Assembly: GCA_016931935.1 (NCBI GenBank)
Contig: JAFGDW010000160.1
Location: forward strand, 1 to 64,000
Reading direction: 5' to 3'
DNA: 64,000 bases
From: Candidatus Zhuqueibacterota bacterium
GTDB taxonomy: Bacteria > Zhuqueibacterota > Zhuqueibacteria > Thermofontimicrobiales > Thiofontviventaceae
In this document: positions 38,760-47,052 of the stretch, in pieces
Layout of the letters: each line of letters opens with the position of its first letter
How positions within the stretch are numbered: the stretch's first letter is position 1
Notes under the pieces: generated by a model
Told to the model about the DNA's origin: nothing
The model's database searches: none
Seen by the model: only the letters and a program-made list of their open reading frames with translations
Position numbers and translations under genes: made by a program

Positions 38760-39353
38760 ATGGATGTCAAGTTAGACAGCCTCATTGAAAAGATTAAGAA
38801 AGAAGGCATTGAGGAAGCTCAAAGCTCAGCAGACGAGATCGTGAAAGAGGCCAGGAAGAAAGCAACGAAAATTGTAGAAGACGCCAAAAAAGAGGCTGAG
38901 AAAGTCGTTGACGATGGTAAGCGCAAGGTTGATCAATTTAAAGCGACTGCGGAAGCCGATTTACAACAGGCAGCTCGCAATGCAGAATTGTTGCTAAAAG
39001 AAAAATTTACAGCGTTGTTCGACGCTGTATTCAAACGCGAAGTCGGTGAAAAATTATCCGCTGATTTCATGAAAGATGTTATTTTAAAAATCGTCGACAG
39101 TTGGGCCAAAGACGCAAATGCTGAAGTCGTGCTTAACGACAAAGACAAAAAAGCGCTGGAAACTGTGCTGTTTAAGGGCGTAAAAGAAGATGCCAAAAAA
39201 GGCGTTACGCTGAAGGTCAGCCCGGATGTTGCCAATGGTTTCCGGATTGGCGTAAAAGGCTCGGACGTTTATTACGACTTTTCCGACGACGCCATTGCGG
39301 CTGTGCTTAAATCATTAATTAATCCGAACCTGAAAGCCATACTGGACAAATAA
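38760..39353 (+). CDS. atpE: V-type ATP synthase subunit E
   Basis: 197 aa. The N-terminal half (about 1-90) is a long charged coiled coil with DEIVKEARKKATKIVEDAKK, the peripheral-stalk helix of subunit E. The C-terminal half (about 95-197) is the globular head that binds the catalytic A3B3 ring. AGGAGG precedes ATG. First gene of the operon E-DUF2764-A-B-D-I-K. No separate G/H stalk partner is encoded here. Confidence 0.9.
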   Translation: MDVKLDSLIEKIKKEGIEEAQSSADEIVKEARKKATKIVEDAKKEAEKVVDDGKRKVDQFKATAEADLQQAARNAELLLKEKFTALFDAVFKREVGEKLSADFMKDVILKIVDSWAKDANAEVVLNDKDKKALETVLFKGVKEDAKKGVTLKVSPDVANGFRIGVKGSDVYYDFSDDAIAAVLKSLINPNLKAILDK

Positions 39354-39355
39354 GG

Positions 39356-39856
39356 ATGGATAAATATTATTATTTAATAGCACAACTGCCGACGCTGGCA
39401 TTTGGGAAAGAGCCGGGGATTACAATCGAACGCTTTTTGGATGAAGCCGAAAAATGGATGGATGATGGCGATTACCGGATTCTCCAAACCGTTGACTCGT
39501 CCAACGTCGCTATTAGCAAACAAGATCCTGGCGATTTGAAATCTTACAAACAGTTCGAATTCGCATTACGCTCAGATATCGCCGCCTGGCGTGAGGCGCA
39601 GGCAAAAGACGTTGACTATAAACCGGCAAGTTTTCCCGTTTCCATGATTAAAGAAGGCAATCCGCTTGATGTTGAGTTAAAATTCATGGACATGCGTTGG
39701 CAGTTATTAGACGAGATAGAGCGGGAGCATCACTTTGATTTCACATATGTGATTATCTATTTTCTCAAATTGCAGCTCCTGCACAGATATTTTACATTTG
39801 ATAAAGAACAAGGCTTGAACAAATTTCAAAAGCTATATCAAGAGGTAACAGCATGA
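39356..39856 (+). CDS. DUF2764 family protein, V-ATPase-associated
   Basis: 166 aa, starting DKYYYLIAQLPTLAFGKEPG, typical of DUF2764. In spirochaete, chlamydial and Bacteroidota V-ATPase operons this family occupies the place of subunit C, which links the rotor to the membrane part. That equivalence is inferred from position and the Y-L-A-LP N-terminal pattern. ATG is 2 bases after the subunit E stop, and its own stop overlaps the subunit A start, so translation is coupled on both sides. Confidence 0.88.
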   Translation: MDKYYYLIAQLPTLAFGKEPGITIERFLDEAEKWMDDGDYRILQTVDSSNVAISKQDPGDLKSYKQFEFALRSDIAAWREAQAKDVDYKPASFPVSMIKEGNPLDVELKFMDMRWQLLDEIEREHHFDFTYVIIYFLKLQLLHRYFTFDKEQGLNKFQKLYQEVTA

Positions 39857-41595
39857 AACCCAATACTGGTAAAATTATTGGTGTTAGCGGCAATATGGTG
39901 ACGGTGTCTGTCGATGGAAATATCATGCAGAATGAAGTGGCCTACATTATCAAAGGTGATCAACGATTGAAATCGGAAATCGTTCGGATCGGTGATGGTG
40001 TTGCTTTTATGCAGGTGTTCGAAAGCACAAAAGGCCTGAATATTGGTGATGATGTTGAATTCAGCGGCCAGTTGCTATCTGTCCAACTAGGACCCGGTTT
40101 GCTAACACATATCTACGATGGCTTACAGAATCCATTGCCGGACTTGGCTGAAGCGCATGGCTTTTTTCTGCCCCGCGGTGTTGAGCTGAAACCATTGGAT
40201 GAAACTGCAAAATGGAAATTTACACCGAGTGTGAAAGCAGGCGATGTTGTCGTTGCCGGCCAGTCACTCGGTTTTGTCCCCGAAGGTATTTTTGAGCATC
40301 AAATTATGGTGCCGTTTGATCTTCGCGGCGAATTTACAGTGACTGAAGTGGCAAAAGCCGGAGACTATACAATTACCGATACTATCGCTCAGGTGAAGGA
40401 TGAAAAAGGCAAAAGTCTTAATATATCGATGTCCTTCCGCTGGCCGGTAAAATTGGCAATTGAAGCATATAAAGAAAAAATTGTGCCGGTTGATCCGTTG
40501 GTTACCCAGGCACGAATTATCGATACATTTTTCCCGGTAGCAAAAGGCGGAACCTTCTGTATTCCTGGACCGTTCGGCGCTGGTAAGACTGTACTTCAGC
40601 ACATACTCAGCCGCTATGCCCAGGTCGATATCGTTATTGTAGCAGCATGTGGCGAACGTGCAGGTGAAGTGGTGGAACTGCTGCGTGAGTTTCCCGAGCT
40701 CGAAGATCCACGCACTGGAAAAACTCTGATGGACCGAACGATCATTATCTGTAATACCAGCTCGATGCCGGTAGCCGCTCGTGAAGCGTCAGTGTACACC
40801 GCTGTTACGCTGGGCGAGTACTACCGCCAAATGGGACTGGATGTACTACTGATGGCCGATTCCACATCCCGATGGGCGCAGGCGATGCGTGAATTGTCCG
40901 GCCGTTTGGAAGAAATCCCTGGTGAGGAAGCGTTCCCGGCATATCTGGAATCGCGGATTGCCGAATTTTACGAACGCTCCGGTCTGGTTGAACTGCATGA
41001 TGGCAAAGTTGGCAGTTTAACGATTGGTGGAACTGTTAGCCCGGCTGGCGGTAATTTTGAGGAACCGGTCACTCAGGCTACATTGAAAGTAGTTGGCGCT
41101 TTTCTTGGCCTTTCCCGTGACCGCGCCAATGCACGCCGTTTCCCGTCGATTCATCCATTGGAAAGTTGGTCAAAATACCCAACCTTTGTTGATGATAATG
41201 AAGTAGCAGCGGCCCGTGACATGCTGCAACGTGGCAGCGATGTCGGTCAGATGATGATGGTGGTTGGCGAAGAAGGGACGTCGCATGAAGATTTTCAGCT
41301 TTATCTTAAAGGTGAATTCCTTGATAGCGTGTTTCTCCAGCAGAATGCATTTGATAAAGTGGATGCCGGCTCGAGCAAAGATCGGCAACAATATGTGTTC
41401 GCCATGGTGAATCGCGTGTTAAAAACAAATTTTCAATTGGATGACAAAGAAAAAGCGCGTGGCTTTTTTAACCAACTACGTCAACTTTTCATCGATTGGA
41501 ATTACATCGCTATGGATGATGCCGAATTCAAGGCGCAGGAAAATTCGATTGACAAACTAATCAAGGAGAACTCCGGAAATGAGGAAAGTTTATAA
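39853..41595 (+). CDS. atpA: V-type ATP synthase subunit A (catalytic)
   Basis: A 580-aa catalytic subunit. Walker [10 protein letters not shown] is at residues 239-247. The catalytic GER motif ([17 protein letters not shown]) follows, and the non-homologous bulge region (about 110-200) specific to V/A-type A subunits is present. [18 protein letters not shown] and [12 protein letters not shown] are further family signatures. ATGA overlap with DUF2764. ATP hydrolysis or synthesis occurs at the A-B interface on the cytoplasmic side. Confidence 0.96.
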   Translation: MKPNTGKIIGVSGNMVTVSVDGNIMQNEVAYIIKGDQRLKSEIVRIGDGVAFMQVFESTKGLNIGDDVEFSGQLLSVQLGPGLLTHIYDGLQNPLPDLAEAHGFFLPRGVELKPLDETAKWKFTPSVKAGDVVVAGQSLGFVPEGIFEHQIMVPFDLRGEFTVTEVAKAGDYTITDTIAQVKDEKGKSLNISMSFRWPVKLAIEAYKEKIVPVDPLVTQARIIDTFFPVAKGGTFCIPGPFGAGKTVLQHILSRYAQVDIVIVAACGERAGEVVELLREFPELEDPRTGKTLMDRTIIICNTSSMPVAAREASVYTAVTLGEYYRQMGLDVLLMADSTSRWAQAMRELSGRLEEIPGEEAFPAYLESRIAEFYERSGLVELHDGKVGSLTIGGTVSPAGGNFEEPVTQATLKVVGAFLGLSRDRANARRFPSIHPLESWSKYPTFVDDNEVAAARDMLQRGSDVGQMMMVVGEEGTSHEDFQLYLKGEFLDSVFLQQNAFDKVDAGSSKDRQQYVFAMVNRVLKTNFQLDDKEKARGFFNQLRQLFIDWNYIAMDDAEFKAQENSIDKLIKENSGNEESL

Positions 41596-42886
41596 TAAAA
41601 TTCTCAGCATTAGCGGCAACGTGATCACCGTTAAAGCCTCGGATGTTGGCTATGAAGAGCTGGCGGAAATTACCACCCATCGCGGCAAATCGTTGGCGCA
41701 GGTAATTAAGCTGGATGGTGATCTGGTGTCATTGCAGGTGTTTGCCGGGAGTCGTGGTGTTTCCGTTAGCGATGAAGTTCGATTCCTTGGTCATCCGATG
41801 CAAGTTACCTATTCGGACAACATGCTCGGCCGTATTTTTGATGGCGCCGGTAATCCCCGCGATAAGGGACCGCAGTTGGCCGATGAAATGATTGAAGTAG
41901 CCGGACCCAGTGTGAACCCGGCAAAACGTATTATTCCGAAACGTATGATTCGTACCAATATCCCGATGATTGATATTTTCAATTCACTCGTTGTCTCCCA
42001 GAAATTGCCGATTTTTTCGATTTCCGGTGAGCCGTACAACGAACTGCTGGCGCGCATCGCGTTGCAGGCAGAAGTTGATATGATCATTCTCGGCGGTATC
42101 GGCTTGAAATATGATGAATACATGAAGTTTAAAAGTGTGTTGGAAGAAGGTGGTGCGTTGTCACGCTCAATCTTTTTCATGAACACCGCGTCTGACCCAA
42201 TCGTGGAAAGTCTAATGGTGCCCGATTTGAGTCTGGCAGTCGCTGAGAAGTTTGCACTGAAAGGTAAAGACGTGCTTGTTCTGCTGACCGACATGACCAA
42301 TTTCGCAGACGCCATGAAAGAAATTGCGATCACAATGGAACAGGTGCCGTCCAACCGTGGTTATCCCGGTGACTTGTACAGCCAGTTAGCTGCCCGTTAT
42401 GAAAAGGCTGTTGACTTTGAAGGAGCCGGTTCAATAACCGTTCTCGCAGTTACCACCATGCCTGGCGATGATGTTACCCATCCGGTTCCTGATAATACTG
42501 GCTATATCACCGAAGGTCAGTTCTACCTGCATCACGGTTACATCGATCCATTCGGCTCACTAAGTCGGTTGAAGCAGCAGGTGAATGGTTCGGACAGCAG
42601 CCGCAAGGACCACCGGGCAATTATGGATGGGATGATCCAGTTGTACGCGCAATACATTGAAACCGAGGAAAAGCGCTCAATGGGATTCAGAATGAGTAGT
42701 TGGGATCAGAAGCTGTTGAAATACGGCCAGCATTTCAAATCCCAAATGATGAATTTAACCGTCAATATTCCGCTCGAAGAAGCGCTCGACCGTGGCTGGC
42801 AAATTTTGGCAGATTGTTTTACATCAGAAGAAACGCGTATGCGTACCGAATTGATTAACGAATTCTGGCCGACAAACGGAAAATAA
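41579..42886 (+). CDS. atpB: V-type ATP synthase subunit B
   Basis: 435 aa, the non-catalytic nucleotide-site subunit. The P-loop position is degenerate ([14 protein letters not shown], 148-161), as expected for V-type [15 protein letters not shown] and [18 protein letters not shown] are conserved landmarks, with the arginine-finger region near [23 protein letters not shown] overlaps the end of subunit A by 17 bases; AAGGAG sits inside the subunit A coding sequence. Confidence 0.96.
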   Translation: MRKVYNKILSISGNVITVKASDVGYEELAEITTHRGKSLAQVIKLDGDLVSLQVFAGSRGVSVSDEVRFLGHPMQVTYSDNMLGRIFDGAGNPRDKGPQLADEMIEVAGPSVNPAKRIIPKRMIRTNIPMIDIFNSLVVSQKLPIFSISGEPYNELLARIALQAEVDMIILGGIGLKYDEYMKFKSVLEEGGALSRSIFFMNTASDPIVESLMVPDLSLAVAEKFALKGKDVLVLLTDMTNFADAMKEIAITMEQVPSNRGYPGDLYSQLAARYEKAVDFEGAGSITVLAVTTMPGDDVTHPVPDNTGYITEGQFYLHHGYIDPFGSLSRLKQQVNGSDSSRKDHRAIMDGMIQLYAQYIETEEKRSMGFRMSSWDQKLLKYGQHFKSQMMNLTVNIPLEEALDRGWQILADCFTSEETRMRTELINEFWPTNGK

Positions 42887-42905
42887 ATATTAAAGGATTG
42901 CTCAC

Positions 42906-43520
42906 ATGGCAAAAATCAAATACACTAAAAATGAGCTGAAACGCCAGAAAGACAATCTCAAGCGATTTACCCGTTATTTGCCAACGCTGGAATTGAAGAA
43001 ACAACAATTGCTCGTGGAAATCCGTACCATCCAGACCGCGGTTGACCGATTGGAAATAGAAACTCAACAATTGGAGCAGGATGTGCGCCAATGGGCGGAT
43101 GTGTTTGCGGAAGACATCGATTTGAACACGATGTTTAAAGTGACTGAAATTCTAACCGATGAAGGCAATATTGCCGGAATTGATATTCCATTGTTTAAAG
43201 ATGTGTTGTTTGAGGATTTCGATTACGACTATTTTCAAACGCCGCTATGGGTGGACAAAGCGCTGGATGTCACCAAGACGCAAATCAAGCGCAAATTGGA
43301 ATTGCAGGTACTGCATAAACAACAGGAAATCATTCGGGAAGAACTTCGCGTTACAATCCAGCGCATTAAGCTGTTTGAAGAAGTGAAAATTCCGGAAGCC
43401 AAAGAAAATATCCGTGTCATCCAGATATTTCTAGGGGACCAGATGACTGCGGCGGTAGTTCGCGGGAAAATTGCCAAAGGCAAAATCGAAAAGAAGAAAA
43501 AAGAGGAGACCCCCGCATGA
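42906..43520 (+). CDS. atpD: V-type ATP synthase subunit D (central rotor)
   Basis: A 204-aa, almost wholly helical coiled-coil protein that forms the central shaft inside A3B3. It opens KIKYTKNELKRQKDNLKRF, followed by long heptad-rich helices and a Lys-rich C-terminal tail. AAAGGA is 8 bases before ATG. Its stop overlaps the ATG of subunit I. Subunit F, the usual rotor partner of D, has no gene in this operon. Confidence 0.92.
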   Translation: MAKIKYTKNELKRQKDNLKRFTRYLPTLELKKQQLLVEIRTIQTAVDRLEIETQQLEQDVRQWADVFAEDIDLNTMFKVTEILTDEGNIAGIDIPLFKDVLFEDFDYDYFQTPLWVDKALDVTKTQIKRKLELQVLHKQQEIIREELRVTIQRIKLFEEVKIPEAKENIRVIQIFLGDQMTAAVVRGKIAKGKIEKKKKEETPA

Positions 43521-45280
43521 TTGTAGCGATGAAGAAGGTCACGCTGCTGCTTGCTAAAAAGCACCGTGACAGCGGATTGAAGCGATTGCGGCAACTGGGT
43601 GTCCTGCATGTACATGATCTCCAGCCACCTGCGGCGGAAGATATTCAAAGCCTGGAAATGAAGATGGAAAATATTGACCGGGCGCTCACAATTATTGACA
43701 ATGACAATCTGCCTACGCAAACCGCTTCTGATGATGCAGCGGCTGTAGCCGAGCAGATGCTGGCATTTACCCAGCAAAAGGACGCGTTAACGCGTGAGTT
43801 GGGCGAATATCAAACTATGCAACAGTGGTTCGAGCGATGGAGTGATGTCTCAAACGCTTCAGTTCAACAATTAAAAGAAAATGGCATTTTTGTTCGTCTT
43901 TACGTAACGGATAAAGGTGCCCAAAAAAATATTCCCGGCGATAAAATGATCCATGTCGCCAATGAAATTCAGAATACAGTTTATTTGGCGCTGATTTCCG
44001 AGGCAGAAGACGATCGACTGGATTTCAAGGAAGAAACGATTCCGCAAATAGAGCCGAGTGAAGTTCATAGCAAAATCAATGAACTCACCCAAACGATTGA
44101 AGGAATCAATGCAAAAGTTACTGAAATGGCCGAATATCAGCAAGCGCTTATCGATTTAAAGTCAACACTTGCAAAGCAACTGGAACTGAGCCGCGTAAAG
44201 TATGGCATGGGTGATTTTGGCGAAATTGCCGGCCTGCAAGGCTTTTGCCCGGTTGAGCAATTGAGCTACGTTCAGAAGGCTGCTGAGCAGGAAGGATGGG
44301 GCTACATTGTTGAGGAACCTGATAATCCTGCGGATGTACCGACGCTGATTAAAACGCCAAAATGGCTACGAATGATTCAGCCGGTGTTCAGTTTTATGGG
44401 AACATTACCCGGATATGAGGAAATGGATGTAAGCCTGGTATTTCTCACATTTTTCAGTCTGTTTTTTGCTATGCTGGTTGGTGATGGCGGTTACGGGCTG
44501 GTCTTCCTGATCCTGACAATCTTGATAGGTCGGAAAAGCAAGAGTGATTTTGTAAAACTACTCTATGTGTTAAGCCTGTCAACGATCGTTTGGGGACTTG
44601 TTACCGGAAACTGGTTCGGATCCAAAACGATTATTCAATTGCCATTTCTGAAAATGTTCGTCATTCCAAAAATGGACGCGTTCTCGGATGTGTCAACCCC
44701 ATTTGTCATGCAACTTTCACTGACAGTCGGCATCATTCAATTGAGTGTAGCGCATTTAATGGCTGCAGGCAAAAAGAGTAACTCAATGACTGCCCTGGCC
44801 GACATCGGATGGGTGATAACGCTATGGGGTGTCTTTTTTGTAGCAAATCAACTTGTTTTGGGCAAAGAACCACCATTCTTTATGAAGTATATGTTGATCG
44901 GTGGAATGACAACAATTCTGCTATTCGCCAATTTCCAGAAAAATATATTAAAAGGCGTATTGCAAACACTAGGTAATTTGCCACTGGATGTGATCAGCTC
45001 CTTTTCGGATATTGTTTCGTACATCCGTCTGTTTGCTGTAGGATTTGCATCGTTTATCGTTGCCTCCAGCTTTAACACCATGGCTGTTGGGTCCGGCATT
45101 GATAGCGTCGTTAGCGGTATCATCGCGGCGATTATCTTATTTCTGGGACACTCGCTGAACATTGCTTTGTGCGGAATGGCAGTGCTGGTACACGGCGTTC
45201 GTTTGAATATGCTCGAATTTTCCGGTCATGTTGGTGTACAATGGACCGGAAAGCCGTATGAGCCATTTAAAGAGAAATAA
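43517..45280 (+). CDS. atpI: V-type ATP synthase subunit I (membrane stator)
   Basis: 587 aa, equivalent to subunit a. The N-terminal cytoplasmic part (about 1-290) contains a coiled coil and the two-domain stalk-binding arm. The C-terminal half has about seven TM helices. The essential ion-translocating arginine is probably Arg504 in SDIVSYIRLFAVGFAS. GDGGYGLVFL and LGHSLNIAL are further conserved segments. It contacts the K ring and forms the ion half-channels. ATGA overlap with subunit D. A 151-base gap follows before the K gene. Confidence 0.93.
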   Translation: MIVAMKKVTLLLAKKHRDSGLKRLRQLGVLHVHDLQPPAAEDIQSLEMKMENIDRALTIIDNDNLPTQTASDDAAAVAEQMLAFTQQKDALTRELGEYQTMQQWFERWSDVSNASVQQLKENGIFVRLYVTDKGAQKNIPGDKMIHVANEIQNTVYLALISEAEDDRLDFKEETIPQIEPSEVHSKINELTQTIEGINAKVTEMAEYQQALIDLKSTLAKQLELSRVKYGMGDFGEIAGLQGFCPVEQLSYVQKAAEQEGWGYIVEEPDNPADVPTLIKTPKWLRMIQPVFSFMGTLPGYEEMDVSLVFLTFFSLFFAMLVGDGGYGLVFLILTILIGRKSKSDFVKLLYVLSLSTIVWGLVTGNWFGSKTIIQLPFLKMFVIPKMDAFSDVSTPFVMQLSLTVGIIQLSVAHLMAAGKKSNSMTALADIGWVITLWGVFFVANQLVLGKEPPFFMKYMLIGGMTTILLFANFQKNILKGVLQTLGNLPLDVISSFSDIVSYIRLFAVGFASFIVASSFNTMAVGSGIDSVVSGIIAAIILFLGHSLNIALCGMAVLVHGVRLNMLEFSGHVGVQWTGKPYEPFKEK

Positions 45281-45431
45281 TCGTTCCGCCCTGATATATC
45301 GGGATGGAATGATGTATTATAAATTTAAAATATGTAATTTTAATATTTCATTTTTCATATTTCATATTGATAAATGATGCCAAAAACTTTACTGATTGTT
45401 ATACCAGATCTTATTTGAAAGGAGATTTATC

Positions 45432-45872
45432 ATGGTCGAAGGATTAGGTGATATGAGTCTGTCACTGGCGATTGCTGCCATTGGTTCAGCTTTGGGTACG
45501 GGCGTTGCTGGTATGGCCTCTGTGGGGGCCTGGAAGCGTGCGTTTATGGCGAACAAAGCCGCTCCATTTTTGCTGGTCGTATTTGTTGGTGCCCCATTAT
45601 CACAGACAATTTATGGTATGATTTTACGAAATGCAATTCAAGGCGCCAATTTAGACCCGAAAAGTTACGTTTACCAGATGATACTTGGCGGAATGGCCGG
45701 ATTAGCAATGGGGTTGTCCGCTTATATGCAAGGCAAAGCTGGTGCCAAAGCCGCTGATGCTCTGGCTGAAACCGGAAAAGGATTTGGTAATTATATTATG
45801 GTCGTTGGTGTTATCGAAACCGTAGCACTGTTTGTGATGGTGTTTACAATGACTGCATTGCCAACTGCATAA
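45432..45872 (+). CDS. atpK: V-type ATP synthase subunit K (proteolipid ring, probable Na+ type)
   Basis: A 146-aa tandem-hairpin c subunit with four TM helices. The ion-carrying carboxylate is Glu129 (GVIETVALFV); the first hairpin has no carboxylate, as usual for V-type K. Ser57-Gln58 (PLSQTIYG), Gln100 (YMQGKAGA), Glu129 and Thr130 line up with the sodium ligands of Enterococcus hirae NtpK (T64, Q65, Q110, E139), as I recall that sequence. This predicts Na+ rather than H+ coupling. ATG at 45432 has AAAGGAG 8 bases upstream; a TTG further upstream would add twelve unlikely residues. Followed by a strong terminator. Confidence 0.94.
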   Translation: MVEGLGDMSLSLAIAAIGSALGTGVAGMASVGAWKRAFMANKAAPFLLVVFVGAPLSQTIYGMILRNAIQGANLDPKSYVYQMILGGMAGLAMGLSAYMQGKAGAKAADALAETGKGFGNYIMVVGVIETVALFVMVFTMTALPTA

Positions 45873-45906
45873 CAAAATAGCAATATTATTTCAACAAGAT
45901 TTGTGG

Positions 45907-45948
45907 AACACGCAGCGGACAGATGAATGTCCACTGCGTGTTTTTTTT
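45907..45948 (+). terminator. Rho-independent terminator of the V-ATPase operon
   Basis: A 15-bp stem AACACGCAGCGGACA/TGTCCACTGCGTGTT with one C-A mismatch and a 6-base loop is followed by an eight-T tract. It lies 35 bases after the K subunit stop. A clear intrinsic terminator. Confidence 0.93.
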
Positions 45949-45986
45949 GTTGGAGGAGGAGGTACTTGAAATTAATAACTGACGGA

Positions 45987-46157
45987 TTAACGAATAATTG
46001 TAGTTGTCATTGATAAATCATTAGGAGTCATCTGCTTGTCCGTAGTATTGAGTAACGACCGTTGGCACCACATTGTCATTGCAAATGTCACGATAAGCAT
46101 GACGATTATGACTTTTAAAATGAGACCAAAAAAAGTGTAAACAATTTTAGTAATCAC
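45987..46157 (-). CDS. Small (56 aa) single-helix membrane protein
   Basis: Starts at GTG 46157 with AGGAGG 4 bases upstream, inside the end of the FUN14-like gene (11-base overlap), so it is translationally coupled. One TM helix occupies about residues 8-30 (TFFGLILKVIIVMLIVTFAM), followed by a polar, Thr-rich tail of about 25 residues. I do not recognise the family. An ATG six codons upstream exists but would place the ribosome-binding site within the coding sequence. Together with the FUN14-like gene it forms the second transcription unit under the ACCGTT-N4-ACCGTT promoter. Confidence 0.6.
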   Translation of the reverse strand: MITKIVYTFFGLILKVIIVMLIVTFAMTMWCQRSLLNTTDKQMTPNDLSMTTTIIR

Positions 46158-46662
46158 CTGGCCTCCTATCTGCATATTTTAAATTTGGGGGCTGCTTTTT
46201 TTTGCCCTTAAATCCCCATGCAAGCCCTATGATTGAAAAAAAACATGGAACACATCGAAACCGCTCCAGCAGAATTTTGAAAAAATCGAAAATCCGTTGC
46301 AAATTTTCTGAAGTAAATAATGCGGCTGCAATTGTGCCTTTAAAGATCAAAACATCACATACAAATACTAAAATAATTACTATGATAATGACATGTTTTG
46401 TAATCCCTAAAAATCGACCTATTAAAAAGCCGATAAATGTTGGAAGCAATATCAAAAGAAAGAATTTTCTCAAGAATTCAATATCATTTCTTGGAAGGAT
46501 CTGTTGTGGCGTTTGATCTTGAAAGGGTTGTTTATAAAAAATAAATAATGGAATTGTGGCAGTACATTGAAATACAATCACAGATGGAGCGCAATTAGAC
46601 TGAGTTGGTGGATGAATGGATGGTTGCACAAGAGCAACTATCAGCGAAATATATAAAAGCAT
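46147..46662 (-). CDS. FUN14-like small membrane protein (tentative)
   Basis: 171 aa. A hydrophobic N-terminus (3-16) could be a signal or TM segment. Two further helices are at about 66-86 (with GFLIGRFLG, Gly-spaced) and 90-115 (ending FKGT). An amphipathic stretch follows at about 118-136, then a third Gly-containing helix (138-152) and a basic KGKKK tail. This pattern of Gly-rich helix, helix with KG turn, amphipathic helix and Gly-rich helix resembles the FUN14 domain, but the match is by eye. ATG at 46662 is set by GGAGG 5 bases upstream. The upstream promoter element matches that of the terpene-synthase/ATPase operon. Confidence 0.6.
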   Translation of the reverse strand: MLLYISLIVALVQPSIHPPTQSNCAPSVIVFQCTATIPLFIFYKQPFQDQTPQQILPRNDIEFLRKFFLLILLPTFIGFLIGRFLGITKHVIIIVIILVFVCDVLIFKGTIAAALFTSENLQRIFDFFKILLERFRCVPCFFSIIGLAWGFKGKKKQPPNLKYADRRPGDY

Positions 46663-46791
46663 GTTTACCTCCAAGAGTCTGTTGAATCATATTTGCCGAA
46701 GAATGTGCACGATTGCAGACCATCATGGAGCGCATGCGTGATGCTAAGAACAAAAAGCCGTAATTTTTGGCTTATTTGGCTCTCCAATTAC

Positions 46792-46843
46792 AATATGTAC
46801 AAAAAATGCACTTAACGCAATTATTGAAACGGTTAAAAACGGT
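46792..46843 (-). promoter_or_regulatory. Promoter with ACCGTT-N4-ACCGTT direct repeat (site 1)
   Basis: Read on the minus strand: ACCGTT-TTTA-ACCGTT (46843-46828), 7 bases, TTGCGT (-35-like, 46820-46815), 17 bases, CATATT (-10-like, 46797-46792). The leader to the FUN14-like ATG at 46662 would be about 120 bases. Two 6-base direct half-sites spaced one helical turn apart just upstream of a -35 is the geometry used by OmpR/PhoB-type activators. The same arrangement, with the same 7-base distance, occurs at 52431-52481. The rest of the 46663-47052 gap holds no recognised gene. Confidence 0.65.
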
Positions 46844-46994
46844 TTAATTACTATTTAAGGATTGGATTATTTAACCTGGATTATTCCCGGTCTGTTCTCT
46901 TTAATGAAATTACTAACCAGACTGGACAGATGTTATTTTAGCAAAATATTCTAATAGACATGAATCGTTAATTCGGATAATTTTGTGAAAAACG

Positions 46995-47046
46995 AAAGGT
47001 GAAACGCATTATGCAAACACAGACAATAGAGTTACGTCTCACCTTT
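46995..47046 (-). terminator. Long-loop hairpin after the ATPase-winged-helix gene
   Basis: On the minus strand AAAGGTGAGACG pairs with CGTTTCACCTTT (one mismatch) across a 28-base loop, followed by CGTTTTT. It begins 7 bases after the stop at 47053. A plausible but weak terminator. The arms contain GTGAGAC/GTGAAAC heptamers like those at 54597-54625, so it may derive from that repeat. Confidence 0.45.
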
Positions 47047-47052
47047 GTATAT

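Noticed and set aside
43235-43777. 180-aa open frame on the minus strand
   Set aside because: Antisense to V-ATPase subunits D and I; composition is that of a shadow frame.
46686-46763. Short coding-like plus-strand stretch ending KNKKP then a stop
   Set aside because: No start codon with a ribosome-binding site, and it lies in the leader of the opposite-strand unit. At most a gene relic.
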